Shown here piece after piece: positions 45,797 through 55,763 of a stretch of 64,000 bases of DNA. The stretch comes from Phyllobacterium pellucidum (GTDB taxonomy: Bacteria > Pseudomonadota > Alphaproteobacteria > Rhizobiales > Rhizobiaceae). The notes below the pieces were generated by a model that was not told where the DNA came from, ran no database searches, and worked only from the letters and a program-made list of their open reading frames with translations. The translations under genes and the position numbers were made by a program. Numbering within the stretch: position 1 is the first letter of the stretch; each line of letters starts with the position of its first letter. The stretch is from NCBI RefSeq assembly GCF_013327855.1, contig NZ_JABUMX010000002.1, forward strand, positions 558,001-622,000. The letters run 5' to 3'.

Positions 45797-46734
45797 ACAC
45801 GCTTCTCCGAACGCTTTGGCGCCTTGTCCCGCGCCTTCAAATACTCAACACGCTGCATCATCGCGTCGGGCGTCAGCCGCACAACCACGCGGTCTGTCAA
45901 ACGCATGTCCACCGAAGCGATGTCGCGCGACAGGATGCCGGACTTGTTGTCCATTTCGACGATGTCGGCGAGAGCCTGCTTGATCTGCCCCTCGGGCAGC
46001 ATCACCGTCACGCCATTCTTCAGGAACAGGTCCCAGCGACGATCGCCAACGCGCGCATAGGCTTTTGCCTCAGCTGCGATCTGCGGGTACGCCGCCATCT
46101 GCGCAAACAGCAGCTTCGCCTGCTTTTCAGCACCGGCGCCGATAACCAGCGGCAGCGAGGCGCTGCGTCCGCCCGTATAGGGGACGATCACGCGGCCATC
46201 CGCATCGATCACCGAAAGCTCGGAGCCGTTTTGCCAGACCGCCAGCGCGGTGCGCTCGTGGATCGAGATCTGGATGGTGTTGGGATAGACCTTGAAAACA
46301 TCGACGGATTCGACCCAGGGCAGCGTCGCAACCGCCTTTTGCGCATCCGCTGCGCTCAGTCCGACCAGCGAGGTCTCCCCGTCGAGCCCGAGCGCACCGA
46401 GGACATCGATCTCCGAGGTTTCGCTATTTCCAACCACCTTCACGTCTTCGATGGCAAAGCCGAAGGTCGAAGTCGTTACTTTCACGACCTCCGGGGCATG
46501 CCCGCCGAGGATCGCACCATAGGCGCCGGTCAAGGCAAAGAAGGCAACCGCGCCGATGGTGCCAACATGATTGGGGATCGTGAGCTCGCCCTCGACGAGG
46601 CGCGAGAAGACGCGGACCGGCTTGCGCAGGAATTTCGGCAGGACGACGCGGAAGCGGCCAAAACCCGCCGTGCGGTCCGAACCGACCGTCACTGCAGCGC
46701 GCGGATGCGCATTTTTAGCCTTCAACGCAAACAC
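45793..46734 (-). CDS. ftsQ: Cell division protein FtsQ
   Basis: Bitopic divisome protein that links FtsL/FtsB and early and late parts. It has 313 aa from GTG 46734. The cytoplasmic part is basic (about 50 residues), a membrane helix is at [20 protein letters not shown] and the POTRA domain starts at [23 protein letters not shown]. The GTG is preferred to an ATG at 46755 because GGAGG is seven bases before it; the ATG has no Shine-Dalgarno. The gene overlaps the ddl end by 13 bases. Confidence 0.93.
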   Translation of the reverse strand: MFALKAKNAHPRAAVTVGSDRTAGFGRFRVVLPKFLRKPVRVFSRLVEGELTIPNHVGTIGAVAFFALTGAYGAILGGHAPEVVKVTTSTFGFAIEDVKVVGNSETSEIDVLGALGLDGETSLVGLSAADAQKAVATLPWVESVDVFKVYPNTIQISIHERTALAVWQNGSELSVIDADGRVIVPYTGGRSASLPLVIGAGAEKQAKLLFAQMAAYPQIAAEAKAYARVGDRRWDLFLKNGVTVMLPEGQIKQALADIVEMDNKSGILSRDIASVDMRLTDRVVVRLTPDAMMQRVEYLKARDKAPKRSEKRV

Positions 46735-47648
46735 GATGCGTCCTCCACCATCCAACTCAACAATTCACCGAAGGTATGCCCCGCAGCTTTGGCGATATCC
46801 GGTACAAGGGATGTTGGCGTCATGCCGGGCTGGGTGTTCACTTCCAGCCAGATAAGCTCGCCATCTTCGGAAAAACGGTCGTCATAACGGAAGTCCGACC
46901 GGCTAATTCCTTTACATCCAATTGCCTGATGCGCCTTGAGTGCCAGTGTTTGTACTTTTTGGTAAATTTTTAGTGAAATTTTAGCCGGCACTACATGATT
47001 TGATCCGCCGGCAACGTATTTTGAATCATAATCGTAGAACTGGTGGCCAACGGGGATGATTTCGCACACGCCGATGGCGACATCGCCCATGACAGCGCAG
47101 GTCAATTCGCGGCCGTGAATGTAGCGCTCGACCATGACCGTATCGCCATATTTCCAGTCCGGCGATGTGATGACCTGCGGCGGATGCGATTGATCCTCCT
47201 TGACGATAACGACGCCAAAGCTCGAACCTTCGTTGACCGGCTTAACGACATAGGGTGGCTTCATCGGATGCGCCGACGTGAAGTCAAACCGGTTCATCAC
47301 CTTCGCTTCCGCGACAGGCACGCCTGCCGCCCTGGCAACGATTTTCGCCTGCTGCTTGTCCATAGCAAGCGCCGAGGCCAACACGCCAGAATGGGTATAG
47401 GGAATTTCAAGAAATTCGAGGATGCCCTGGATCGTACCGTCCTCGCCGAAGGGGCCGTGAAGGGCATTGAAGGCGACGTCGGGCCGAAGATCGTTCAGGA
47501 CGCTGGCGATGTTGCGGTCGACGTCGACGCGGGTGACGGAATAGCCTTCGGCCTCCAAAGCATCGGCGCAGGAATTGCCGGACGAAAGGCTCACCGGACG
47601 CTCCGATGAAAAGCCGCCCATCAGCACTGCAACATGCTTTTTCGCCAT
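46722..47648 (-). CDS. ddl: D-alanine--D-alanine ligase
   Basis: ATP-grasp enzyme making the D-Ala-D-Ala end of the pentapeptide. It has 308 aa. [19 protein letters not shown] is the N-terminal loop, [19 protein letters not shown] the next, GSSFGVV the ATP lid, and [18 protein letters not shown] the metal site. The ATG at 47648 has GAGGGG upstream. Between it and hicB is a 209-base gap with a nested inverted repeat, which may hold a promoter for ddl-ftsQAZ. Confidence 0.97.
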   Translation of the reverse strand: MAKKHVAVLMGGFSSERPVSLSSGNSCADALEAEGYSVTRVDVDRNIASVLNDLRPDVAFNALHGPFGEDGTIQGILEFLEIPYTHSGVLASALAMDKQQAKIVARAAGVPVAEAKVMNRFDFTSAHPMKPPYVVKPVNEGSSFGVVIVKEDQSHPPQVITSPDWKYGDTVMVERYIHGRELTCAVMGDVAIGVCEIIPVGHQFYDYDSKYVAGGSNHVVPAKISLKIYQKVQTLALKAHQAIGCKGISRSDFRYDDRFSEDGELIWLEVNTQPGMTPTSLVPDIAKAAGHTFGELLSWMVEDASCLR

Positions 47649-47770
47649 CAAGGCATCCCCTCGAATTTCCCCATCAACGCGAAAAAAGACATGAGTCCGG
47701 GCACGTCCGGCGGCCGGGACCGCAGACACCCAAGGCTGGCAAAAAAAGCAGCCGACTCAAATCAGTTAAC

Positions 47771-47811
47771 GCTTGTCCCTAAAGAATCAGAGAGTTGATT
47801 CGCTGACAAGC
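47771..47811. repeat. Nested inverted repeat between hicB and ddl
   Basis: GCTTGTC (47771-47777) pairs with GACAAGC (47805-47811). Inside, GAATCA (47784-47789) pairs with TGATTC (47796-47801). It lies 47 bases after the hicB stop and about 120 bases before the ddl start. It may be a terminator for hicAB or an operator. Confidence 0.4.
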
Positions 47812-47857
47812 CCTCAATGATTCAACAATGAAATTCGGCGTAAAAAAATGCGGGTAC

Positions 47858-48196
47858 TCAGGCAGCGCGTGCGGCGGCTTCGATGGCTTCCGCCACCCAC
47901 TCATTGAGGCTCTTGTTTTCAGATGCCGCGGCCAAAACGGCAGCCTCGTGGATTTCCGCAGGGAGCCTGACATTGAAACGTCCCGAGTACTCACGGAACG
48001 GGGCGATACCCTTTTCCGCGCACATATCGAGGTAGACCTTTAGCGACCGGCGGCCTTCCTCCATCAACCCTTCAACACTATCCGCATAGAAATCGGCCCC
48101 TCCGGACAGACCGAGAAACTCGCCCCGGATCATCTCGATATCCGGGTCGTAGGAAACGACTGCCTTGTGGCCTTCAATCTGGATAACGTTCTTCAT
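47858..48196 (-). CDS. hicB: HicB family antitoxin
   Basis: Antitoxin of a HicAB toxin-antitoxin pair, 112 aa. The N-terminal HicB partial RNase-H-like domain is MKNVIQIEGHKAVVSYDPDIEM, EFLGLSGGADFYADSVEGLMEEG. The C-terminal ribbon-helix-helix is FNVRLPAEIHEAAVLAAASENKSLNEWVAEAIEAAA, for DNA binding. The ATG at 48196 overlaps the hicA stop (ATGA). It sits inside the dcw cluster between murB and ddl; this is not the usual place of a TA pair. Confidence 0.9.
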   Translation of the reverse strand: MKNVIQIEGHKAVVSYDPDIEMIRGEFLGLSGGADFYADSVEGLMEEGRRSLKVYLDMCAEKGIAPFREYSGRFNVRLPAEIHEAAVLAAASENKSLNEWVAEAIEAAARAA

Positions 48197-48459
48197 GGCC
48201 TTATACCGTGGCTCTCCAACCATTTTCGAATGCTTGCAATGGCGCCCTTGTCGGTATCCGGTGAAGGATGCGGACGGTGGAATACCCTGATTTCACCGAA
48301 CAAAAAGACGCCAAAACGCGACCCTTCGCGCTCCGTGATTTCAGCGCCCAAACCCAGCAATAGAGCCTCGACATCCGACCAGCGAATGGAGCCGCTGGCC
48401 GGCCGCGCAAATATTTGCTGCAGGGTCACGCGATGGCGACGCTTTAGATTTAGTACCAT
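48193..48459 (-). CDS. hicA: HicA family toxin-like protein
   Basis: An 88-aa mRNA-interferase-type toxin of the double-stranded-RNA-binding fold. The HicA blocks are IRWSDVEALLLGLGAEITEREGSR and the end ASIRKWLESHGI. The catalytic His of classical HicA (GSH) is Arg here (GSR), although His-rich FHRPHPSP follows. I believe this is a common subgroup, but its activity is open. The start ATG is at 48459, with no clear Shine-Dalgarno and a pair of GGTACT repeats overlapping it. It is followed directly by hicB. Confidence 0.85.
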   Translation of the reverse strand: MVLNLKRRHRVTLQQIFARPASGSIRWSDVEALLLGLGAEITEREGSRFGVFLFGEIRVFHRPHPSPDTDKGAIASIRKWLESHGIRP

Positions 48460-48480
48460 ATTTAAGTACCGCTGAAAATT
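48449..48480 (-). promoter_or_regulatory. Possible hicAB operator/promoter
   Basis: GGTACT occurs twice on the minus strand around the hicA ATG, with TTAAATAT between. The region is AT-rich compared with its neighbours. It is a candidate for HicB autoregulation. Confidence 0.35.
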
Positions 48481-48527
48481 GATTTTTTGGCAAAGGATTG
48501 TAAAAGCTAATTAAAAAAACGTCGGTC

Positions 48528-49502
48528 CTACAACAACTGCCCCATGAATTCCTGCACATCCTGGCCGGTACGGAACCGGCCCAACCGCTTGATCTCCCAA
48601 TGGAGACGGATGCCGGAATTCTTCAGGACATTGGCGCGGATCGTCTCGCCCAGGGTCTCGAGATCGTGTCCGCTCGCGGTGCCGGTGTTGATCATGAAAT
48701 TGCAGTGCATGGGCGACATCTGGGCGCCGCCGATCATCAATCCGCGTCCGCCGGCCTTGTCTATTTCCTTCCAGGCCGATGAACCTTCCGGGTTCTTGAA
48801 GGTCGAGCCGCCGGTTTTTTCGCGTATCGGCTGGACGGTCTCGCGATGGTGCTGAACCGCGTCCATCGCCGCCTGAATCTCAGCCCTGTCGCCGGGCGTG
48901 CCTTCGAATAGCGCCGAGGTGAAGATCAGATCGCTCGCCGCACCCGAATGGCGGTAGGCGTAGCCCATGTCGGCATTGGAAAGCACATGAAGCTCGCCCT
49001 TGCGGTCGAGCGCACGCACCTCGACGACGCGTTCGCGCGTTTCGACGCCGTTCGCACCCGCATTCATGCGCAAGGCTCCACCGATACCGCCGGGGATGCC
49101 ATGGTAGAAATGAAAGCCGGCAATTCCGGCTTCAAGCGCTGCGGCAGCAACGCGCTTGTCTGGCGTTGCTGCGCCTGCGCGCAATTGCACGTCACCGGCC
49201 CGCTCGACCTCGCCAAACCCTTTGGCGGAGAGGCGAACGACGAACCCAGGGATACCGCCATCGCGCACCAGAAGGTTGGAACCGATGCCGACCGTGAGGA
49301 TAGGATACTCAGCAGGTACTGCTTTCAAGAATTCGGCAAGATCTTCTTCATCCGCTGGCTGGAACATGACCTCGGCCGGCCCCCCCGCGCGAAACCAGGT
49401 GACTTTCTCCATGCCCATATTGGGCGTCAAGCGGCCACGCAGCTTCGAAAATCGATCGCCCAGCTTCTTCAGCAGGGCCTCGCCGTCAACCAGTGAGTAC
49501 AT
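48528..49502 (-). CDS. murB: UDP-N-acetylenolpyruvoylglucosamine reductase
   Basis: Reduces UDP-GlcNAc-enolpyruvate to UDP-MurNAc. It has 324 aa. FAD-binding elements [20 protein letters not shown] and [17 protein letters not shown] are followed by [21 protein letters not shown] and the active-site stretch [22 protein letters not shown] (Ser as proton donor). The Tyr of a MurB type II or I is not judged. It is 57 bases after murC, with hicA 68 bases beyond it. Confidence 0.97.
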   Translation of the reverse strand: MYSLVDGEALLKKLGDRFSKLRGRLTPNMGMEKVTWFRAGGPAEVMFQPADEEDLAEFLKAVPAEYPILTVGIGSNLLVRDGGIPGFVVRLSAKGFGEVERAGDVQLRAGAATPDKRVAAAALEAGIAGFHFYHGIPGGIGGALRMNAGANGVETRERVVEVRALDRKGELHVLSNADMGYAYRHSGAASDLIFTSALFEGTPGDRAEIQAAMDAVQHHRETVQPIREKTGGSTFKNPEGSSAWKEIDKAGGRGLMIGGAQMSPMHCNFMINTGTASGHDLETLGETIRANVLKNSGIRLHWEIKRLGRFRTGQDVQEFMGQLL

Positions 49503-49559
49503 ATTATCCTTCCAACGGTTCTAGCGCCGCACATCCCGCTGGCGGCGCAACCGCCAAAT

Positions 49560-50960
49560 CTAGATCGCCGCCAGTTCCTTTGGCAAGGCATAGGCCCATT
49601 GCGTGATATTGCCGGCACCCAAAAAAATGACGAAATCGTCAGGCTTGGCAATCTGGGCAATCAGCGGCGCGATTTCCTGGGGCCCGCTGATATAGCGCGC
49701 GTCTCTGTGAGCGGCGGTGCGGATGCGCGAAACCAGAGCTTCGGAATTGACGCCCTCGATCGGATCCTCGCCCGCCGTATAGACCGGCGCCACGATAACC
49801 GTATCGGCATCGTTGAAGCAGGCGGCAAAGTCGTCAAAAAGGCTGGCGAGCCGGGTAAAGCGATGCGGCTGCATGATGGCGATGACCCTGCCCTTGGCGG
49901 AATCGCGCGCCGCCCGCAGCACGGCCTTTATCTCGACCGGGTGATGGCCGTAGTCGTCGAAAATCTCGACGCCCTGCCACGAGCCCGTATGGGTGAACCG
50001 ACGCTTGACGCCGCCGAACGATGCGAGCCCCTTCTTGATGTCCTCGGCCGAAATGCCGAGCTCATTGGCGACGGCGATCGCAGCCGTGGCGTTCGACACA
50101 TTGTGCCGGCCGGGCATTGGCAGATGCAGACCTTCGATCACCGTTGTATCGCCGGTCTTGCGCTTGGCGATCTGGACATCGAATGTAGAGCTTGCGCCAT
50201 TGACGGCAAGATTGACGAAGCGCACATCGGCCTGCGGATTTTCACCATAGGTGATGACCCGGCGGTCCTCGATGCGCGAGACCAGGGACTGCACCTCCGG
50301 ATGGTCGAGGCACATGACGCCGAAGCCATAGAACGGCACGTTCTCGACGAACTGGCGGAAAGCCTCCCGCACGCGGTCGAAGGTCCCGTAATGATCGAGA
50401 TGCTCCGGATCGATATTGGTCACGACTGCAATGTCGGCGGGAAGCTTCAGAAACGTGCCGTCGCTTTCGTCCGCCTCGACGACCATCCAGTCGCCCTCAC
50501 CCATGCGTGCATTCGTACCGTAGGCGTTAATGATGCCGCCATTGATCACAGTCGGATCGAGATTGCCGGCGTCGAGCAGCGTTGCAACCATCGAGGTGGT
50601 CGTGGTCTTGCCATGTGTGCCGCCAATGGCAACCGCCTGACGGAAACGCATCAATTCGGCGAGCATTTCAGCGCGGCGAACGACGGGCAGCAGCTTTTCG
50701 CGCGCCGCGACGAGTTCCGGGTTGGATTTTCGGATCGCCGTCGAGACGACCACCACTTCTGCGTCGCCGAGATTGTCGGCCGCGTGACCGACGAAGACCT
50801 CGATGCCTTTCTCGCGCAGACGCTGCACATTGGCGCTGTCGGACTGGTCCGATCCCTGCACCTTGTAGCCGAGATTATGCAGGACCTCGGCAATGCCGCT
50901 CATGCCGATACCGCCGATACCGATGAAATGAACGAGACCTATGTTGAGCGGCATCTTCAT
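49560..50960 (-). CDS. murC: UDP-N-acetylmuramate--L-alanine ligase
   Basis: Adds L-Ala to UDP-MurNAc. It has 466 aa. [21 protein letters not shown] is the N-terminal UDP-binding loop, [20 protein letters not shown] the ATP loop, and [35 protein letters not shown] the Mur ligase block; the last is given by its key residues DESDG and HLDHY. The end [21 protein letters not shown] is typical of MurC. The ATG overlaps the murG stop (ATGA). Confidence 0.97.
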   Translation of the reverse strand: MKMPLNIGLVHFIGIGGIGMSGIAEVLHNLGYKVQGSDQSDSANVQRLREKGIEVFVGHAADNLGDAEVVVVSTAIRKSNPELVAAREKLLPVVRRAEMLAELMRFRQAVAIGGTHGKTTTTSMVATLLDAGNLDPTVINGGIINAYGTNARMGEGDWMVVEADESDGTFLKLPADIAVVTNIDPEHLDHYGTFDRVREAFRQFVENVPFYGFGVMCLDHPEVQSLVSRIEDRRVITYGENPQADVRFVNLAVNGASSTFDVQIAKRKTGDTTVIEGLHLPMPGRHNVSNATAAIAVANELGISAEDIKKGLASFGGVKRRFTHTGSWQGVEIFDDYGHHPVEIKAVLRAARDSAKGRVIAIMQPHRFTRLASLFDDFAACFNDADTVIVAPVYTAGEDPIEGVNSEALVSRIRTAAHRDARYISGPQEIAPLIAQIAKPDDFVIFLGAGNITQWAYALPKELAAI

Positions 50961-52084
50961 GGACGCACTCCTTTTTTGAATTTTTCGACGCTTTGGCCGG
51001 TTGCAATAGCCTCTGCGAGGTCTGCAAGCAACCTTGTCGCCTCCGGCTTGCCGGTGCTTCGGGCTTTCTCTGCGGTCATTGCCAGCCGGTCGGGCTCGTT
51101 CATGGCATTGGCAAGGATCGAGGCGATGCGTTCCGGCGAGAGTTCCGACTGCTTGATCACTTCCGCGCCGCCGGCCGCCGCGAGCGCCGCGGCATTGGCC
51201 GCCTGGTCATGGTCGAGCGCATGCGGAAACGGCACGAGTACCGCCGGCCGTCCAATGGCTGCGATCTCCGAAACCGTCGACGCCCCCGACCGCGAGAGGA
51301 CGAAATGCGCCTCGGCGATGCGGTGGGGCATATCCTTGAAGAAGGGAGCGACCTCCGCCCTGATGCCGAGCGCATCGTAGGCGGCGCGAACCTTCGCTTC
51401 GTCTTCGGGGCGGGCTTGCTGCGTCACCACCAGACGCGCCCGGTTCTCGCGCGACAGCAGTTCGATCGCCGCGGGGACCGCCGCCGAGAAATATTGCGCG
51501 CCCTGACTGCCGCCAAAGACGAGGAAACGGAACGGCCCCGATACCTGCGCTGGCTCATAGGTTTTCCCGACCTCGGCCAGAACCTCGGGGCGCACGGGAT
51601 TGCCCGTCAACACCGTCTTCTGCGCGAATGGGCCGCCATTGTCGGGCAGGAAGCCACCGGCAATTGCGGTCACGCGCGCCGCAAGCGCCTTGTTGGCGCG
51701 GCCCATGACCGCATTCTGCTCGTGAATGAGCGTCGGAATATGCAGCGATGTTGCCGCATAGAGCGGAGGCAGCGTCGGGTAGCCGCCAAAGCCGGCGACG
51801 AGCTTCGGCTTCATCGCCCGAAACAGCTTGCGTGAATCGAGATTGCCCTGCCACAGGGACCAGAAAGTCCTGGCGAGCGAAAAGGGATTGCGCCCACCAA
51901 TGGTGGCCGAACGTACGACGTGAATTGCTTTTGCCGGAAATGCACCGGTAAACCGCTCCGCCCGGTCGTCCGTGGCAAGATGAACTTCCCAATCGCGGGC
52001 GATCAACTCATGCGCGAGCGCCTGAGCCGGGAAAAGATGACCGCCGGTTCCGCCGGCGGCAAGAAAGATAATCCCCTTTGCCAT
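50957..52084 (-). CDS. murG: UDP-N-acetylglucosamine transferase MurG
   Basis: Converts lipid I to lipid II at the inner membrane face. It has 375 aa. The G-loop is [21 protein letters not shown], then [32 protein letters not shown] and [31 protein letters not shown], the last with the UDP-binding Ser-Gly-Ala. It is 6 bases after ftsW. Confidence 0.97.
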   Translation of the reverse strand: MAKGIIFLAAGGTGGHLFPAQALAHELIARDWEVHLATDDRAERFTGAFPAKAIHVVRSATIGGRNPFSLARTFWSLWQGNLDSRKLFRAMKPKLVAGFGGYPTLPPLYAATSLHIPTLIHEQNAVMGRANKALAARVTAIAGGFLPDNGGPFAQKTVLTGNPVRPEVLAEVGKTYEPAQVSGPFRFLVFGGSQGAQYFSAAVPAAIELLSRENRARLVVTQQARPEDEAKVRAAYDALGIRAEVAPFFKDMPHRIAEAHFVLSRSGASTVSEIAAIGRPAVLVPFPHALDHDQAANAAALAAAGGAEVIKQSELSPERIASILANAMNEPDRLAMTAEKARSTGKPEATRLLADLAEAIATGQSVEKFKKGVRP

Positions 52085-52090
52085 GACCCC

Positions 52091-53248
52091 TCAGCGTGCG
52101 CCGGCCATGGAAGGCATGTTCGCGCTGCCGAGCGTGGCCGACCGCCGCGCTTCAGGCCTGCGCCGCGTCAGAGCAAGCAGCAGCCCGGTGGATATGGCAA
52201 CCGAGATAAGCGACGAGCCGCCATAGGAAATGAATGGCAGGGTCATGCCCTTGGCCGGCATCAGGTGGAGATTGACGGAGATATTGATAATCGACTGGAA
52301 GCCGAAGAGAATGACGAGACCCGACACTGCAAGGCGGGTAAAGTCATCCCGCTCCTTGAGTGCGATCGTCAGGCCGCGAATGACGATGAAGGCGAAGATC
52401 GCCACAATGAGCAGGCACAAGGCAATGCCGTACTCTTCAGCTGTCACCGAGAAGATGAAGTCCGTATGGCTGTCAGGGATGATGCGCTTGATCGTGCCTT
52501 CACCTGGTCCCTGCCCGAACCAGCCGCCGCGTATGATCGCCTCGCGGCCAGCATCGACCTGGAACGTGTCGCCTTCACCGGTCAAAAATCGGTCGATACG
52601 ACCGGCGACGTGCGGAAACACCGTATAGGCGCCGAAGAACCCGACCATGCCGAGCACGCCGAGGCTGATGATCCAAAGCCACGGGACCCCTGCCATGAAG
52701 AACATGGCGCCCCAGGTGCCTGCCGTAAGGATCGTTTGTCCAAGATCGGGCTGCGCCACCAGAAGCGCGGCCACCACGCCGAAGAGCATCATGGAGAAGA
52801 GATTGCCGGGAATATCCTTGTGGCGCTCGTTCTCGGCGAAGAGCCAGGCACAGACGATGACGAACGCCGGCTTCATGAATTCCGACGGCTGGATCGAAAC
52901 GCCGGCAAGCGAAACCCAGCGCCGCGCGCCCTTGACCTCGATGCCGAAGAACAGCGCCCCTACCATCGCGACGAGTGAAACGCCGAGCAAGATGATGGCG
53001 AAGCGGCGGATGGTGCGCGGCGCCATGAACGATACGGCGAACATCACGACAACTGCCGGCACCATGAACATCGACTGGTGCTTGACGAAGTAGAAGCTCT
53101 CAAGGCCGATGCGTTCGGCAACGGCGGGGCTTGCGGCAAAAGACAGAAGAATCCCGAGGCCCATCAGCGCCAGGCAGGCCGCCAGCAGAAATCGGTCTAT
53201 TGTCCACCACCAGTCGGCGACGGGACCACGGTCAATACGACTAACCAT
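52091..53248 (-). CDS. ftsW: Peptidoglycan glycosyltransferase FtsW
   Basis: SEDS-family polymerase of the divisome with about ten membrane helices. It has 385 aa. Motifs are [40 protein letters not shown] and [21 protein letters not shown], with [18 protein letters not shown] near the end. It overlaps the murD end by 8 bases. With FtsI it builds septal peptidoglycan. Confidence 0.97.
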   Translation of the reverse strand: MVSRIDRGPVADWWWTIDRFLLAACLALMGLGILLSFAASPAVAERIGLESFYFVKHQSMFMVPAVVVMFAVSFMAPRTIRRFAIILLGVSLVAMVGALFFGIEVKGARRWVSLAGVSIQPSEFMKPAFVIVCAWLFAENERHKDIPGNLFSMMLFGVVAALLVAQPDLGQTILTAGTWGAMFFMAGVPWLWIISLGVLGMVGFFGAYTVFPHVAGRIDRFLTGEGDTFQVDAGREAIIRGGWFGQGPGEGTIKRIIPDSHTDFIFSVTAEEYGIALCLLIVAIFAFIVIRGLTIALKERDDFTRLAVSGLVILFGFQSIINISVNLHLMPAKGMTLPFISYGGSSLISVAISTGLLLALTRRRPEARRSATLGSANMPSMAGAR

Positions 53249-54644
53249 CTATGCCTCCAACTGGTGATGCGCCCGCAAGCGCGAGAACGGCGGAGCGAAA
53301 TGCCTCGCCGCGTTTTTCGAAGTTCTGAAACTGGTCGAAGCTGGCGCAGGCCGGCGAAAGCAGCACGACAGGTTCGCCGGAGCTGTCGCTTGCGGCATCG
53401 CGGGCCGCATGTTCGACGGCAGCTGCGATCGTGCCGGAAATCTCGAAGGGCGCTGCATCGCCGAGCGTCGCGGCAAATTGCGGAGCGGCTTCTCCAATAA
53501 GATAGGCCTTGGCAATGCGCGGAAAGAAGCCCGCTAGCGAGGCAATGCCGCCCTCCTTGGGCAGGCCGCCGGCGATCCAGTAGATGCGTGGAAACGACGA
53601 CAGTGCCGGCGCCGCCGCGTCGGCATTGGTGGCCTTGGAATCGTTTACGAACAGGGTATTGCCGAGCTTGGCCACCTGCTCCATGCGGTGCGCAAGACCC
53701 GGGAAGGTGCGCAGGCCCGCATTGATCTCTTCTATCGACAGCCCGACTGAGAGGCAGGCAGCAAGCGCGGCAAGCGCATTCTGCGCATTGTGCTCGCCCC
53801 TGAGCGAACCGATGCCGGCAAGAGTGGCGACTACCGACGCATCGCCGTTCCTGGCGCGGACGAGATCGGAGCCCTTGGCGAAATAGCCGTTCTCGATGGG
53901 CATGCGCTTGGAGATGCGAATCACATGCTTGCCGGTCCGCTCCAGCCGCTGCGCTATCGCCGCGCAGTAGCTGTCATCGACACCGACAATCGCCGTTTCG
54001 CTTCCTGCCACCAGACGTTCCTTGATCTCGGCGTAGTGCTGCATCGTGCCGTGCCGGTCGAGGTGATCCGGGGTCAGATTGAGGAGTATGCCTGCCGTCG
54101 GATTGAGGGATGGCGCAAGGTCGATCTGGTAGGACGAGCATTCGACGACATAAAAGCGATTATCCGCCGGCGGCTCCAGCGTCATGACCGCCGTGCCGAT
54201 GTTGCCGCCAAGTTGTACGTCCCGGCCCGAAGCCTTGATGATATGGGCGATGAGGGCAGTTGTCGTCGACTTGCCGTTGGTGCCGGTGATGGCGATAAAC
54301 GGGCTTTTCTTGCCGGCGCGATTGCGCTCGCGCACGAAAAGCTCGACGTCGCCGATGATCTCAACGCCGGCTGCTTTCGCAAGATCGACGCTCCAGTGCG
54401 GGCGCGGATGTGTCAGCGGTACGCCGGGCGACAGGACGAAGGAGGAAAACTGCTTCCAGTCGACGTTCCGAAGATCGCCGGTTTCGATGCCGGCGCCTTG
54501 CGCCTTCCTGACGCTTTCCGGGTTGTCGTCCCATGCAACAATTTTGGCTCCGCCCGCAGCGATCGCCTGCGCGGTCGCAATGCCCGATCCACCGAGCCCG
54601 AAGAGCGCGATGGTCTTGTCCTTCATGGAATGGGCGGGGATCAT
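53241..54644 (-). CDS. murD: UDP-N-acetylmuramoylalanine--D-glutamate ligase
   Basis: Adds D-Glu to UDP-MurNAc-L-Ala. It has 467 aa. [23 protein letters not shown] is the N-terminal Rossmann fold, [21 protein letters not shown] the ATP loop, and [21 protein letters not shown] the ligase motif. The C-terminal domain has [38 protein letters not shown] offers two Met; the first is used (TAGG upstream), the second (54626) is possible. Confidence 0.96.
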   Translation of the reverse strand: MIPAHSMKDKTIALFGLGGSGIATAQAIAAGGAKIVAWDDNPESVRKAQGAGIETGDLRNVDWKQFSSFVLSPGVPLTHPRPHWSVDLAKAAGVEIIGDVELFVRERNRAGKKSPFIAITGTNGKSTTTALIAHIIKASGRDVQLGGNIGTAVMTLEPPADNRFYVVECSSYQIDLAPSLNPTAGILLNLTPDHLDRHGTMQHYAEIKERLVAGSETAIVGVDDSYCAAIAQRLERTGKHVIRISKRMPIENGYFAKGSDLVRARNGDASVVATLAGIGSLRGEHNAQNALAALAACLSVGLSIEEINAGLRTFPGLAHRMEQVAKLGNTLFVNDSKATNADAAAPALSSFPRIYWIAGGLPKEGGIASLAGFFPRIAKAYLIGEAAPQFAATLGDAAPFEISGTIAAAVEHAARDAASDSSGEPVVLLSPACASFDQFQNFEKRGEAFRSAVLALAGASPVGGIDG

Positions 54645-54649
54645 GCGGC

Positions 54650-55732
54650 CTACCGGAGCTTGAGCGTCGAAAGGCCGATCAGCGCGAGAATGACGGCGAT
54701 GATCCAGAAGCGGATCACGACCTGGCTCTCGGTCCAGCCCTTCTTTTCGAAATGATGGTGGATCGGCGCCATCAAGAAAACGCGCTTGCCGGTCATCTTG
54801 AACGACGCCACCTGGATGATCACGGACATGGCTTCCATGACGAAGACGCCGCCGATGATGGCAAGAACGATCTCGTGCTTGGTTGCGACGGCAACAGCCC
54901 CGATGAGACCGCCAAGCGCCAGCGAGCCGGTGTCGCCCATGAAGATGGCGGCGGGGGGCGCGTTGAACCAGAGGAACCCAAGGCCCGCGCCGATGACGGA
55001 GCCAAGGACGACGGCGAGCTCGCCGGTGCCGGGCACGAAGTGAATTTGCAGATAGTCGGCGAAAATCGCGTTACCGGAAAGGTACGCAATGACGCCGAAC
55101 GAAGCTGCTGCGATCATCACCGGGACGGTTGCAAGACCATCGAGACCATCGGTAAAGTTGACCGCGTTGCCCGCGCCGACCATCACAAAGGCAGCAAACG
55201 GGATGAAGAAGATGCCGAGATTGATGATGAACTGCTTGGCAAAGGGGAAGGTCAGCGACGACGAAAAAGGTTCCTGTCCCGCCCACATGATACCGAGACC
55301 GGCGAGGCCCGCGATCAGGAACTCGATGCCGAGACGCCCACGGGCCGAAAACCCCTTGAACGATTGTTTGCTGACCTTGAGGTAATCGTCGTAAAAGCCG
55401 ATGGCGCCGAAGCACAGCGCGACGAGCAAAACAATCCACACATAGACATTCGACCAGTTGGCCCAGAGCAGCGACGACAGGAGAATCCCGGTCATGATCA
55501 TGAGGCCGCCCATGGTTGGCGTGCCGGCCTTCTTGAAGTGCGTCTGCGGGCCGTCGGCGCGGATCGGCTGGCCGCGGCCCTGCCTGATGCGCAGCGAGTC
55601 GATGATGCGGGGTCCGAACAGAAAAACGATGAGCGCCGAGGTAATCAGCGCACCGCCGGTCCGAAACGTAATATAGCGGAACACGTTCAGCGCCTGGATA
55701 TGTTCCGCCAGACCGGCGAGATAATAAAGCAT
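54650..55732 (-). CDS. mraY: Phospho-N-acetylmuramoyl-pentapeptide-transferase
   Basis: Makes lipid I from UDP-MurNAc-pentapeptide and undecaprenyl phosphate. It has 360 aa and ten membrane helices. The active-site motifs are [10 protein letters not shown] (about 77-86), [14 protein letters not shown] and [17 protein letters not shown] with the catalytic Asp. [12 protein letters not shown] and [13 protein letters not shown] end the fold. It follows murF on the same strand, 31 bases away. Confidence 0.98.
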   Translation of the reverse strand: MLYYLAGLAEHIQALNVFRYITFRTGGALITSALIVFLFGPRIIDSLRIRQGRGQPIRADGPQTHFKKAGTPTMGGLMIMTGILLSSLLWANWSNVYVWIVLLVALCFGAIGFYDDYLKVSKQSFKGFSARGRLGIEFLIAGLAGLGIMWAGQEPFSSSLTFPFAKQFIINLGIFFIPFAAFVMVGAGNAVNFTDGLDGLATVPVMIAAASFGVIAYLSGNAIFADYLQIHFVPGTGELAVVLGSVIGAGLGFLWFNAPPAAIFMGDTGSLALGGLIGAVAVATKHEIVLAIIGGVFVMEAMSVIIQVASFKMTGKRVFLMAPIHHHFEKKGWTESQVVIRFWIIAVILALIGLSTLKLR

Positions 55733-55763
55733 GTGGCTAGAGCCCTTTCCCCATCCCCGCAGC

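Noticed and set aside
49599-51380. 593-aa plus-strand frame opposite murC and murG
   Set aside because: Covers two certain genes on the other strand; long antisense frames are common in this base composition.
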